DNA of 44,430 bases from an uncultured Thiotrichaceae bacterium (GTDB lineage Bacteria; Pseudomonadota; Gammaproteobacteria; Thiotrichales; Thiotrichaceae): contig CACVAY010000010.1 of assembly GCA_902727985.1 (NCBI GenBank), forward strand, positions 1 through 44,430, in the 5' to 3' direction. Position 1 is the stretch's first letter; every line of letters begins with the position of its first letter. Made by a program: the position numbers and the translations under genes. The notes beneath the pieces were generated by a model. The model made no database searches. It was not told the DNA's origin and saw nothing but the letters and a program-made list of their open reading frames with translations. Of the stretch, positions 18,901-27,281 are shown in pieces.

Positions 18901-20426
18901 AAGGTAGCGCCATCCACATCCGACAAAAGTACACCATTTTCGCCATTTTGCCTTATTGTTAAGCCATTAGTGTTTATGCCGATATGGTTACAGTTGAGGT
19001 TAACCGATTTGGAGTCAGTAAAAGAGAGACCATTGCCATTAAAACCGCCTACGGATAGACCCTTTATAGTGATATTCGACATCGCGCCGACCGAGAGCCC
19101 GTTTGGTAAGCCAACAAGGGCAGAGCCATCAACATGGATCTTCAGATTACGACCACTGATTGCGCCTGAGCTGGACATACTAGTGCCGCAAGACGCACCT
19201 GGTTGGGTTATGCCATCAATACTCACGCCATCGTCAGTAATGGTAGGTAGGGGCGAGCCCGAGATGGCAATGGTATGTGGTCCTGCGCCAGGTATATTGA
19301 AACGTATGGTGTCTTTGTCAGGGTCTGAATTGGCACACTCAATGGCATCGCGTAAAGAGCCCGAGTCATTAGCGGCATTGCCTGTGTCTGCAATGGTAGT
19401 AACGGTTGTTGAACAACTAGATGCGCTAACATTAGTGACTGGACAGAAGGCAATACCACTCATGTTGAAGGAAAGGGCATTGCCAGAAATACCCGGGCCG
19501 GGATTGTCATTACGCATGGTGAATTCTACATTGCTGACCGATGTCGCATTAGACCATGTGTATCTCAAGCTGTTATCTGTTCCATTGTCAGCATTTGTGG
19601 GTCGGTAATCAGCTCTTACTGTTCCCGTAGTCATATTAGCACCGGGTGTCACTGTAAGTCCCGCCGTCGGGCCTTTAGTCAGGCTTATCCCTTCAATAAT
19701 TCCGTTTGGGTTATTCCCTCCATTTGTTTTATCCTGTAAGTCACCAATCGTCAAATCGACACCTTCTACGGCAGGATTAAAAACAACCTCAATGGCATGC
19801 TCGGCATTAATAGAACTGACATTAGCCGTGGAGGCAGCGCAGTAATCGCCTGTTATAGGTGGGCATTCAGATGGGTCATTGGCAATTCTGGGGCGTTCCC
19901 AGCGAAAATCTGCATCGCTAGTGCGCCAGTTCAGAGTGATATCATGCCCACTAGCGCCAACATTTGAGTAGGTTGTAGAGGGATCCCCTGCTGTCCAGGA
20001 TACTGAACTCCAGTCCAACATAATTGGGGGGGTGCCATTCGCACAGTTAAGGGGTGGAGGAGGAGTTATTGGGGCAGCGGCAGGACAACTTACCGTTCCA
20101 TTCAATGATGATCTGCTTCCATTGCTTGCGGTTTCTTGCATGCTGAATACTGCCGAGAAGCTCCCTGGGCTGAGTCTAGTGATGTTGATCTCAGGAACAT
20201 TTCCACTGCTATCAGCAGTTTCCATGATATTTTGTGTTGTACCGTTTTGCTCTAATGAAAGAGCAAGGGTGCTGCCTGGGTTGACATTGTTGAGCGTTAT
20301 TCGAATACCAGCGCTATCGCACGATGCACTCGCTGAGAGGGCGCTGGCAGATGAGACAAAACCAGCATACGTAACCGCAAAAATGAGTATATAATTTGTT
20401 TTCATTATTATTGTTTTAGCCTTCAT
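15909..20426 (-). CDS. PilY1-like giant pilus-associated protein with right-handed beta-helix head
   Basis: 1505 residues (or 1498 from the second ATG at 20405, MKTNYILIFAVTYAGF, which begins the cleaner signal peptide ending near SASA). Order: leader; a short beta domain; a Pro-rich linker PITPPPP near residue 120; a domain to about 330; a CSLREA-like segment SGSLRDAIECANSDPDKDTI; then a parallel beta-helix (about 400-780). The helix has recurrent NxIGxxxDGxTPLGNG turns and ends in an SEFSACLG-type module. The last 570 residues are a PilY1-type propeller with SSDDGFVYAFNQYNGDLGWG and a terminal RGWRELR. No VWA domain or MIDAS is visible. It is the last gene of the minus-strand minor pilin operon, 95 bases after a paralogue. 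Inference: an alternative T4P tip adhesin. Confidence 0.85.
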   Translation of the reverse strand: MKAKTIIMKTNYILIFAVTYAGFVSSASALSASASCDSAGIRITLNNVNPGSTLALSLEQNGTTQNIMETADSSGNVPEINITRLSPGSFSAVFSMQETASNGSRSSLNGTVSCPAAAPITPPPPLNCANGTPPIMLDWSSVSWTAGDPSTTYSNVGASGHDITLNWRTSDADFRWERPRIANDPSECPPITGDYCAASTANVSSINAEHAIEVVFNPAVEGVDLTIGDLQDKTNGGNNPNGIIEGISLTKGPTAGLTVTPGANMTTGTVRADYRPTNADNGTDNSLRYTWSNATSVSNVEFTMRNDNPGPGISGNALSFNMSGIAFCPVTNVSASSCSTTVTTIADTGNAANDSGSLRDAIECANSDPDKDTIRFNIPGAGPHTIAISGSPLPTITDDGVSIDGITQPGASCGTSMSSSGAISGRNLKIHVDGSALVGLPNGLSVGAMSNITIKGLSVGGFNGNGLSFTDSKSVNLNCNHIGINTNGLTIRQNGENGVLLSDVDGATLGDGTTAGINVIGANYLSGVLLQGTVDNVIIDRNFVGIGADGSTPLGNGRGYYGAGISFADDTSRVVSDGEIIRNNVIANNGAEIRGFYGTVDNVLVEGNFIGTDATGLLDRNDQWYGIIAEQHDGWIIRNNVISGMENGSGLEFYDMTNTTIQGNKIGVGSDGTTPLGNGFWGIRLEGGAGHIVGGLAADEGNLIAYNSAETTGGYAGILVQKGANARIIGNTIRHNRSSGIEVFDNDSKAWMSQNTIFANDGLGIDLGQGNNLNRKGVTVNDTNDSDPSTHPNGLQNFPVLSSALQTATNVDLSGTLNSLPNTTFDIELYDNQVCNANSSGSAESAAYGEGEDYITTLSVTTDASGDANFTTIIPYSSLSGGTLTATAINREASHAEEGNTSEFSACLGITTCDGLSDEVNVAIVAPPRLKAGDKVFLATSQIDDDALAGNVRAYSVDASGELEANASWDSDEKMTVSKRKNRLYSTNKDGNLRLLRLIGGNQNYDDNPFATNGLPTARTIKGYTFNPSLNRGIYLNGRQSDSLLGPISPDSNMALLGNDINTFAYLNDKAYRSFYNSTVALRSTDRSTSKPARVIVSSDDGFVYAFNQYNGDLGWGWMPRSLVRELINHETFISQHYMQGKIEVMDLKNTKGSYATYVIGSYKQGLGQYVLKLSATSGLDKVVWDVDHDMTSSGLLDTSPANGQRAYFADGDGLLYAAYVVANSETGDSQLFIRSLTSDTKVLQIPLGFTASSVPFVSKDLSKADAPAAGTLFLGSNSGSIYSASLLNADGDLRSASEIQTDMNGASVASLQSGPVLYIGASVSSVNNRLYLRAQTSNRLSLFVWNANNGWKPQWTAFEESAGQWNDDGNYTAVTNGDIQPLPNGVILSGEATVVADSIILPVTVEPTGGACYATAFYYFYRLDNGKYPVKRFYQLKDKNALSNILSLGFGTAKSLELTDLPATTELMAIGLAEQTATNQTGPNAQLIINDTFEYGLRGWRELR

Positions 20427-20444
20427 TATTATTGTTTTAGCCTT
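20403..20444. repeat. 21-bp tandem duplication spanning a start codon
   Basis: CATTATTATTGTTTTAGCCTT occurs twice in tandem (20403-20423 and 20424-20444). On the minus strand each copy ends in ATG, and the unit is seven codons, so the duplication gives two in-frame starts with the same upstream context. Confidence 0.95.
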
Positions 20445-20521
20445 TATGGTTGTTGTTTTATCTCTTAAGCTTCATCGTAAAGAACTTGCCATCATGGGAA
20501 GTCTTTGCAGCATCTTATTTT

Positions 20522-23500
20522 CTAACGAATCTCGCGCCAGCTTCGAATGCTGGCTGAGAAAGGGTCATTGATATGCATGCTTTTATTAATGCCCGTGGAG
20601 TTATTGGCTCCTTGTTCAGCAATTCCCAAGCCAGAAAGTTTCTCTTTGCCTGGCATGTTCGCTAACAGTAAAGACTTGGCATCGCCATAGCCCAGCGAGA
20701 CTTCTTTGGTAATCGCCGTACTAGTGGTTGCATCATAGAAGGTGCTATTTGGGAAATAGCCATCAGTCAACTTATAGAAATAGTAATAAGCAGTGCCGAA
20801 GCAGCTATTTCCCGCTGGTGGTAGTGATACCGGCAATACAATACTATCTGCTACGATAAAAGCGCTGTCCGTGATCGTGGCATTTCCAGGAAGTGAGGTA
20901 ATGCTGCTATCGGCGGCAGGTGCACTGCTACCAGCCAACCATTTACCTGAGCCTCCCGTATAACTAGTCCAGTTAGGGCTCCATGTTTGATTGGTGGAGT
21001 TAAAGATGAAGGTTGTTAATCGATCTTCTGATTGCACCCGCAGATAGTACGATTTTCTACTGTTTGAGGCAGAGGCACCAATGAAAGTTATGGCGGAAGC
21101 CACTGACTCCATTCTGACTGTATTGGTCAGTGTGACGATTGCCCCATCAATAGTGCCAATAGCGGTGCTTCCGATATCGCCGAGGATGTCATCGGCTGAT
21201 CGTAGGATACCTTTATCATCCAGTAGACTGGCTGCATAGAACTTACCTCTAGAGTCACCGAGATAAAGAATATTGGCATCTGGTGCATTCGTATTCTTGA
21301 AGTCTCGGGTAATGAAAGGTGTTGCGGTGGCTTCATAGGAAAGCAATATCTCACGTGCATCCGTGGTATCCAGGATATTGCGAATATGCAGGGTAGAATT
21401 ACCGGAAATATCGGTAATGATGTAAATCATATAGACCGTGCCCGTACCATCAGAAAAGTAAGCGCGCTGTCCGAGGTTTGGAGCGCTATTTGAAAGCTGG
21501 TTTTGTGACTTATGGTCAATATCCCACACAATGCTTTCCAGCGATCCTGTATCACTGAGTTTAAGTACAAACTGCCCTAAACCCGAGCGGTAACTCCCGA
21601 TGACGTAACTGGCAAAACTCCCATTAGCATCAGGTAAATCTATTACATCCAACTTGCCTTTCATGAAATGACTGCTCGCAAAGTTTGAATAATCGCTTAG
21701 CTCTGCGATCAGAGAACGTGGCATCCAGCCCCATGCCAGCTCCCCATCCCGTTGACGGAAAGAATAAAGAAAACCGTCATCGCTGGTGACTAAAACCTGC
21801 TTAGGGTTATTATCACCATCGTCTTTACCCGAACGTCTGGACACGATGCGGTCATGGTAATCACGATACGTTGCACTATCCAGATAGCGCTCTATATCAA
21901 TATCATTACCGATAAGTGCTAGGCTGGCTTCTGGTGAAATTTGCCCAAGGAAAGAATCCTCCCTACGCGTTCCTAGATACTGATTGGTATCCCCCAAAGA
22001 TGGCTCCATCGTATAGTTTTTGATAGTTGCCACAGAAGGTAGACCAATATAATTAAAGGCAAGGTCATCAAGGTTCATGAACAACATCTTGCTGCCATCC
22101 GTCGACGTGGAATAAAGACGTTCCTCTCGTTCCTTCACGATCATTGTGCCATTGGCATCCCATACCTTAGTGTAGGGTAGGGCATCTGCATCCAAGGTAT
22201 ATGCCGTTAAATGGCCTTCCGAAGGAGAGAGAGTATTAGTTGCTAAAAAGATCTTTTCTCCCTCTCTCAATTGAGAAATAGGTGAGATTCCCGCGTTCAC
22301 ATCACCAGAGAAGCCCGAACAGGAAGGCGCTGCCTCAATGGTTAGCGTATAATCTTCTACTTCCCCATTATTGGCGCCACCATTCGGTGTCAAGGTCGTA
22401 TCCGTACTCAAACGGAAGCGGGCAAAGGTGATACCTTCAGTTAAACCATTTAGATTGCCCCAGACAAGATCAGATGCTGGAGCCGTCGCGCCATCCGGAA
22501 CGAAAGTATTCGTTGCTTCGCCTGGATCTAGAAAATCCCCATCACGGTTCAAGTCGATATAGGCATAAAGAATAGCGGTGGTTCCTGTGACATTACGGAG
22601 CGTGATATTACTTGCAGGAATACTGTAAGCTGTCGCATTTACATATAAAGAGGGGAATGCAGAAATACCATCTTCATCATTAAACTGATCATTATTATCT
22701 CCCAAAGCATCACTAGATGCATGGCCATCGGTATCCGTATCAGGAGCGATACTACCCAGATTGATCAGGTTGGAAATAATATGTTTAGGACCAACGGAGT
22801 CGGCACTAGTGCTACTGTTCCCTGGAATATTATCCGTGCCATAAGTATCTGGTGCATCACCAAAATCATATTCAAAGTTTGAGATGGGAGCTCGAGAACA
22901 ACGTGCTGCGTCACCATAGGAAGGTACCATGACGGTTGAATACAGGTTGGCTTTTGGATCTGGGTTTGCTGGATCAGAGAGGTCTATTTGATAGACATTA
23001 TTACCATCATTGAAGTACATATTGCCTTGCATATCGAACCAGGTGGTATTGGGGTTGATACTCAAACGAAAACCGATATCACCGATTTCAGTGACCATCC
23101 CTGTTTGTACATTCGTTTTATAGAGGATGCCTTGGTTACCAAGCCCCCAGTCACGAACCCCGATAAAGTAGAGATGGTTATCGAAAGGGTGTAGTCCAAA
23201 GTCCGCGACATGCTCGTCGGCTATCAAATTACTATACTGTACGGGACTCAGGTCGATTTTACCTAGATAGGATAAATAAGTGGGAGAGAGCGGATTGGCA
23301 TCGACTTTATAGATTTCACTGCCTCCAAAGTTTTGTGAGGCAAGGTAATAGATACCATCTGGTGAGACATCGCCAACATGGAAGCCCTCAGCGGGTAAGC
23401 CTGGCACGGTGAAAGTTTCGACAATATAGTCACTGTCAATGCGCACTACTTTTTCATTACCTAAATCATAACCCCAGATATAACCATCTTTAAGATTATA

Positions 23501-24880
23501 ACCTGTGGCATTGATATTGGTCGGGTGAAAAGATAAGCCTTCATTGGCACTTTTAGAGTCCCCATTTGCCAAGTCGATAATATTGGCAAAGGTAGGTGAG
23601 TCAGCGGCATCACTGACAAATACATAAGAGTCCGCGTTGCAAGCAAAAGGCTGCGCAGCGGATGCTGTTAAATTGTAATCCTCAACCTCGCCATCTTGTA
23701 GATATCCACTTGCAGTACTACCGTTTAGAGCTGTATCGGTGGAGATACGAAAACGTGAATAAATGATTCCTTCTGCAATATTGGAAATAATGTTCCATTC
23801 TAATTGGTAAGTTGCTGTTCCAGAGTTTGCTGGTACATCAACCCAAGTGGCTTCTGAGGATTCAAAGAAACCATTGTTGTTGAAGTCAATCCAGCCATAA
23901 AGTTTTGCTGGTTTGCCAGAATAATTTGAGGCGCTGATATCCACTTTATATTCGGTGTATCCGTCGGCCAGAGCAGGAAAAGAATGAACTCCATCTTCGT
24001 CATCGTAGTCAGATTTTTCTTTGCTATCTATATCATCCCCATCGGCATTTGCAGAATAATTGGTATCTTTTTCAAAATCGGGTGTAGCCCCCGAACCAAT
24101 GGTAACTAATGGCGTAATCGTATGGAATGCATCCCCGTAAGAAATCGGAGCATCCCCATGATCATCTCCTAAGCTTAGGCTGCTCGCATTCTCTATATCC
24201 AAGCTTATAAAATAATGTGAGTTAAAAGCTTTTTTTGTTGCTAGTCTGATGTTGAACTTTGAGGTGTTAGTCCATGTGACTGAGGCTTTACACTCGGGTA
24301 TGGCTATTGAGGTGTTCGAGTTACAGCTCTGTTGATTTCCCGAGATAAGTCCGTTGTATTCAATGCCTATGCTACTAGTGAGTTGTTTGGTTGCATCGTA
24401 TTTTACCTTGCTCTCAGGGGTGTTGCGTATGACATTAACATGGTCTTTGAGATAAACACTATCAGGGTTATTAGTCCGCCAATGATCAAGGTCGCTAAAA
24501 GTAGCGATGAGATTATCGACGTTAATTGGGGTTGTTGTTCCCTTTTTAACAACGACAACTTCAATATCAGCGAAAACATCTTTAGGGTCAGATCCACCAG
24601 AGTCAAACCTAAACGCCATAGTGCCACTATCGTATTCAATACAACCAGTCGTTTTCATAAGTTCTTGGTCGAGGATTTTTACTAAAATATCAAGTTGATC
24701 TTCTTCATAGACTGCATTCGTTCCAAAACGATATGCAGAATCTTTTTGGCACATATTATTTCCAGCGTCTTCAGCTGAAAAATTGCCATCAAGGACTATG
24801 CTGATAGCATGTGCCTGAGGCAAAACAAGAAAATAACTAAGTACTGCGGTGAGTAGTATAGACAGCGATGAATTTTTCAT
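20522..24880 (-). CDS. PilY1-like giant pilus-associated protein with two GEVED domains
   Basis: 1452 residues with a signal peptide (LVLPQAHA). Residues about 26-235 form an N-terminal domain I do not recognise. The first GEVED-type domain is at about 240-410 (DDEDGVHSFPAL, then LYGWIDFNNNGFFESSEA, then DGEVEDYNL). A six-bladed-looking DUF6923-like segment is at about 410-680 (SYVFVSDAADSPTFANI, IDLSDPANPDP). The second GEVED copy is at about 685-860 (NDEDGISAFPSLY, AYIDLNRDGDFLDPGEA, NGEVEDYTL). The C-terminal PilY1 propeller carries TSDDGFLYSFRQRDGELAWG and WGWMPRSLIAEL and ends RSWREIR. No VWA domain is present. The propeller is clearly paralogous to that of the next gene, but the heads are unrelated. 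It directly follows pilX in the operon, so export and display with the minor pilins is the likeliest role. Confidence 0.87.
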   Translation of the reverse strand: MKNSSLSILLTAVLSYFLVLPQAHAISIVLDGNFSAEDAGNNMCQKDSAYRFGTNAVYEEDQLDILVKILDQELMKTTGCIEYDSGTMAFRFDSGGSDPKDVFADIEVVVVKKGTTTPINVDNLIATFSDLDHWRTNNPDSVYLKDHVNVIRNTPESKVKYDATKQLTSSIGIEYNGLISGNQQSCNSNTSIAIPECKASVTWTNTSKFNIRLATKKAFNSHYFISLDIENASSLSLGDDHGDAPISYGDAFHTITPLVTIGSGATPDFEKDTNYSANADGDDIDSKEKSDYDDEDGVHSFPALADGYTEYKVDISASNYSGKPAKLYGWIDFNNNGFFESSEATWVDVPANSGTATYQLEWNIISNIAEGIIYSRFRISTDTALNGSTASGYLQDGEVEDYNLTASAAQPFACNADSYVFVSDAADSPTFANIIDLANGDSKSANEGLSFHPTNINATGYNLKDGYIWGYDLGNEKVVRIDSDYIVETFTVPGLPAEGFHVGDVSPDGIYYLASQNFGGSEIYKVDANPLSPTYLSYLGKIDLSPVQYSNLIADEHVADFGLHPFDNHLYFIGVRDWGLGNQGILYKTNVQTGMVTEIGDIGFRLSINPNTTWFDMQGNMYFNDGNNVYQIDLSDPANPDPKANLYSTVMVPSYGDAARCSRAPISNFEYDFGDAPDTYGTDNIPGNSSTSADSVGPKHIISNLINLGSIAPDTDTDGHASSDALGDNNDQFNDEDGISAFPSLYVNATAYSIPASNITLRNVTGTTAILYAYIDLNRDGDFLDPGEATNTFVPDGATAPASDLVWGNLNGLTEGITFARFRLSTDTTLTPNGGANNGEVEDYTLTIEAAPSCSGFSGDVNAGISPISQLREGEKIFLATNTLSPSEGHLTAYTLDADALPYTKVWDANGTMIVKEREERLYSTSTDGSKMLFMNLDDLAFNYIGLPSVATIKNYTMEPSLGDTNQYLGTRREDSFLGQISPEASLALIGNDIDIERYLDSATYRDYHDRIVSRRSGKDDGDNNPKQVLVTSDDGFLYSFRQRDGELAWGWMPRSLIAELSDYSNFASSHFMKGKLDVIDLPDANGSFASYVIGSYRSGLGQFVLKLSDTGSLESIVWDIDHKSQNQLSNSAPNLGQRAYFSDGTGTVYMIYIITDISGNSTLHIRNILDTTDAREILLSYEATATPFITRDFKNTNAPDANILYLGDSRGKFYAASLLDDKGILRSADDILGDIGSTAIGTIDGAIVTLTNTVRMESVASAITFIGASASNSRKSYYLRVQSEDRLTTFIFNSTNQTWSPNWTSYTGGSGKWLAGSSAPAADSSITSLPGNATITDSAFIVADSIVLPVSLPPAGNSCFGTAYYYFYKLTDGYFPNSTFYDATTSTAITKEVSLGYGDAKSLLLANMPGKEKLSGLGIAEQGANNSTGINKSMHINDPFSASIRSWREIR

Positions 24881-24995
24881 GGCGTTGCTTCTTTTTGTTT
24901 TTTTCAGTAATACACTTTTTATTGTGGGGTGTGTTTACAGGCTAAAATAAAAATTGGGGAAAGTATTTAGGTCTGCCTGAGTGTTTATAAAGTTG

Positions 24996-25688
24996 TTAGT
25001 ACATCTTTCTAAAGCATCCACTTCGTGGGATGGATTTTACTTCAATAAGTACACTTGAATTCTCAGAACTTCCTGTTCCAGCTGCAATTATACTTACTGG
25101 GATACAGTAATAGTTTTCAGTCCCTTTTAGTAAAATAGGCTCATGAATACCTGTAGCAAATTGTGGGGCCTTTGCTATCTTCATGGGATTTTCCATTTCG
25201 TTGCTAGATAAAAATGGCACCGATGAAACGGTTAAAGAATTGGGTAGTGATTCGTTCGTGTCTGAGTTCTCCCATTCCCAATCCTTTGAGCTAGTGATAT
25301 TGGCCCAAGTCCCACTATTTTTACTACTCTTGGTTTTATTATCTTGTGTACAGGTTGTTGCTTCTGCATTGGTTCGTAAATCGAATACGCCACTTTCTGC
25401 ACAGTTGGATACGTATTTTTTAAAGTCCAATTGGTCATTTACTTTTTTCCATGCATGGTAAATGGCTGACTCAGCAGCTAGTTTTGCCTTCTGATGTTCT
25501 GTGGAGTTGGTGGACATTTTAAGTTCAAGCGTGGATGTTTTTGATGAGTTGATGCCAACTATTGTCAAAACTACAAGGAGTACAACGACTAAACCCATGA
25601 CAGCCACGCCATCTTGGTTATTGGGGTATGTATGTTTATTTCTCATGAGCGGTGACACATCCATTCCTTTATTATTTTTAAAATACAT
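24996..25688 (-). CDS. pilX: PilX-like minor pilin (operon 1)
   Basis: 230 residues from the ATG at 25688, chosen because AGGAG precedes it closely; an internal ATG at 25646 would give a shorter leader (MRNKHTYPNNQDG). A prepilin peptidase site after Gly in NNQDG is followed by VAVMGLVVVLLVVLTIVGIN and the PilX-type TSTLELKMSTNSTEHQKAKL, then AAESA. Mature position 5 is Gly, not Glu, unlike the other pilins of the operon; this parallels GspK-type tip subunits. It is predicted to be part of the tip complex that primes T4P assembly and carries PilY1. It is flanked by pilW (25 bases) and the GEVED PilY1-like gene. Confidence 0.85.
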   Translation of the reverse strand: MYFKNNKGMDVSPLMRNKHTYPNNQDGVAVMGLVVVLLVVLTIVGINSSKTSTLELKMSTNSTEHQKAKLAAESAIYHAWKKVNDQLDFKKYVSNCAESGVFDLRTNAEATTCTQDNKTKSSKNSGTWANITSSKDWEWENSDTNESLPNSLTVSSVPFLSSNEMENPMKIAKAPQFATGIHEPILLKGTENYYCIPVSIIAAGTGSSENSSVLIEVKSIPRSGCFRKMY

Positions 25689-25713
25689 CGGCTCCTATTG
25701 TAGAGCTTGATGG

Positions 25714-26772
25714 TCATAGGTTTTTTAATGCTACATAGGTGTTAAAAACACGCCGAATACGTTTATCTGCGCCTGATGCGGGTATTGTATCTTTTTCAAA
25801 GGTAAAAGCATCTGCATCAAAGCTGTATGAGTTGTTTTCAGGTGTTATGTTGGCATTGCTACTGGACAATAGCAGACTAATACCAATGCTTTTAACGTTA
25901 GGCCATTGGCTATTAGATTCGATGCTGGCTGCTGTTTCGTAGCTATTGATTGCATCATCACCGCTGGTATCCACGCCGTAGCTGATTTGAAACCCTTCCA
26001 CATTAGCGATGATTTCTTTTTCATTCATTGCTGCGGTTTCACCATCTGCGGTAACCAGTTTTGCTTCGTAAAGAGCAGGGCGACCATTATTTCCGCTTTT
26101 CATGTAATACATAATGGACTCAAGCTTCCCCACAACGGCGTTTGTTGAATAGGAGTTATCTAAAGCTTTTGAGTTCCCAGGACTGGTGGTGGCTCCTGAG
26201 GAAAGAGTAACGGCGGTTTGGCCTGCAACTGTGGTGGTATCCGCTGAGTCAATCTGAAAGATAGATGCTTGCTCATGGTCGGCAACGACTAGTATGTCTG
26301 AGATAGTATAGTTTGTTGTTGCTGCAACAATGAGCTCATCACTTGCGACATTGCTTTCAAGATCAACCGGGTCAACCATGGTTTTTACCAAAATGACATC
26401 ATTATCTGCGTAAAATCCAGTGATGCCAGCGATGGTAGTGGTTGCAGAAACATTATCATAACCCTTGACCGGTTGAGCAATGTTCCACATTTCACTGGTT
26501 GGAGTATTAAGAGCACTTTCAACGCCATCGGAGTAACTTGAGTAAAAGCCTGAGTATCCAGAACCCTGAATGCGTGAAGTGAGACGGTTCAAGATAAAAC
26601 GCCCATTCTTTTGTGCTTCACTCATTGCTTCTTGAAGTTGATAGGTGGTTTTGTTGGAACTGTATACTTTGATTGCTCCAGCCATAACAAAAACCCCAAT
26701 AAGAGAAGCGACTAGGAGTTCTATCAGGCTGAACCCTCGGTGTTGATTAGAATGTTTAGCGAATTTGCTCAT
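25714..26772 (-). CDS. pilW: PilW-like minor pilin (operon 1)
   Basis: 352 residues with a type IV prepilin leader HSNQHRG and the N-terminal helix FSLIELLVASLIGVFVMAGA, with Glu5 present. The following SNKTTYQLQEAMSEAQKNGR, then FILNRLTSRIQGSGY, is the usual PilW pattern. The C-terminal part ends IRRVFNTYVALKNL, matching PilW ends. It overlaps pilV by 4 bases (ATGA), indicating translational coupling. Its role is a minor pilin of the initiation/tip complex at the inner membrane and pilus tip. Confidence 0.9.
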   Translation of the reverse strand: MSKFAKHSNQHRGFSLIELLVASLIGVFVMAGAIKVYSSNKTTYQLQEAMSEAQKNGRFILNRLTSRIQGSGYSGFYSSYSDGVESALNTPTSEMWNIAQPVKGYDNVSATTTIAGITGFYADNDVILVKTMVDPVDLESNVASDELIVAATTNYTISDILVVADHEQASIFQIDSADTTTVAGQTAVTLSSGATTSPGNSKALDNSYSTNAVVGKLESIMYYMKSGNNGRPALYEAKLVTADGETAAMNEKEIIANVEGFQISYGVDTSGDDAINSYETAASIESNSQWPNVKSIGISLLLSSSNANITPENNSYSFDADAFTFEKDTIPASGADKRIRRVFNTYVALKNL

Positions 26773-27281
26773 AGTTGCACCGATACAGTTTGTATGAGGG
26801 TTGCTCCATTCATGCTGCTAACACTTTTCTTACGATCAGCATTCTGGAATCTGATCCGGAGAGCACACATGCCTTCTGTATCGCAGGCGATACCTGCACT
26901 AGAATTGGGGAGTGAAGCTTCTAGATTTTTCAGCCAATAATAGGTTTTTTGGGTGGCAATGCTGTCTGTGGATGAGGGCGTTGCTGTCATATCCGCAAAA
27001 CTAACAAGGGTCGTTCCATTGCCGCTTGGTAAGTTATAGTTGCCCGCTTTAGCCGCTGAACTATCAGCTCGCAGTAAATCGACCATTTGTTGTAATGAAC
27101 TCATGGCTTGTGTGTGTGTGTAAGAGACCGATGCTGTATTAACGCTGTTTATTTGTAAGCTGGCAATGCCTAACATGCCAATGGAGGCAACGAGTGTTGC
27201 CACTAAAACTTCGACGATATTAAATCCACGCTGTGAAGAATAAGACGCTAGTGATGACGTGTTGGGTTGAACTATGGGCAT
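26769..27281 (-). CDS. pilV: PilV-like minor pilin (operon 1)
   Basis: 170 residues. The leader ends SSQRG and the mature N-terminus is FNIVEVLVATLVASIGMLGI, with Glu5. The downstream ASLQINSVNTASVSYTHTQA, then MSSLQQMVDLLRA, is characteristic of PilV (T2SS GspI relative), as is the late C-R-I-R-F strand. It overlaps the upstream fimU-like gene by 10 bases and pilW by 4 bases, so these three are tightly coupled. Confidence 0.9.
   Translation of the reverse strand: MPIVQPNTSSLASYSSQRGFNIVEVLVATLVASIGMLGIASLQINSVNTASVSYTHTQAMSSLQQMVDLLRADSSAAKAGNYNLPSGNGTTLVSFADMTATPSSTDSIATQKTYYWLKNLEASLPNSSAGIACDTEGMCALRIRFQNADRKKSVSSMNGATLIQTVSVQL

Noticed and set aside
18859-19608. 249-codon plus-strand open frame inside the beta-helix PilY1 gene
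   Set aside because: It is antisense to a well-supported coding region with repeats and domains. Long antisense frames are expected opposite Gly/Ser/Thr/Asn-rich sequence, and no start signal is seen.
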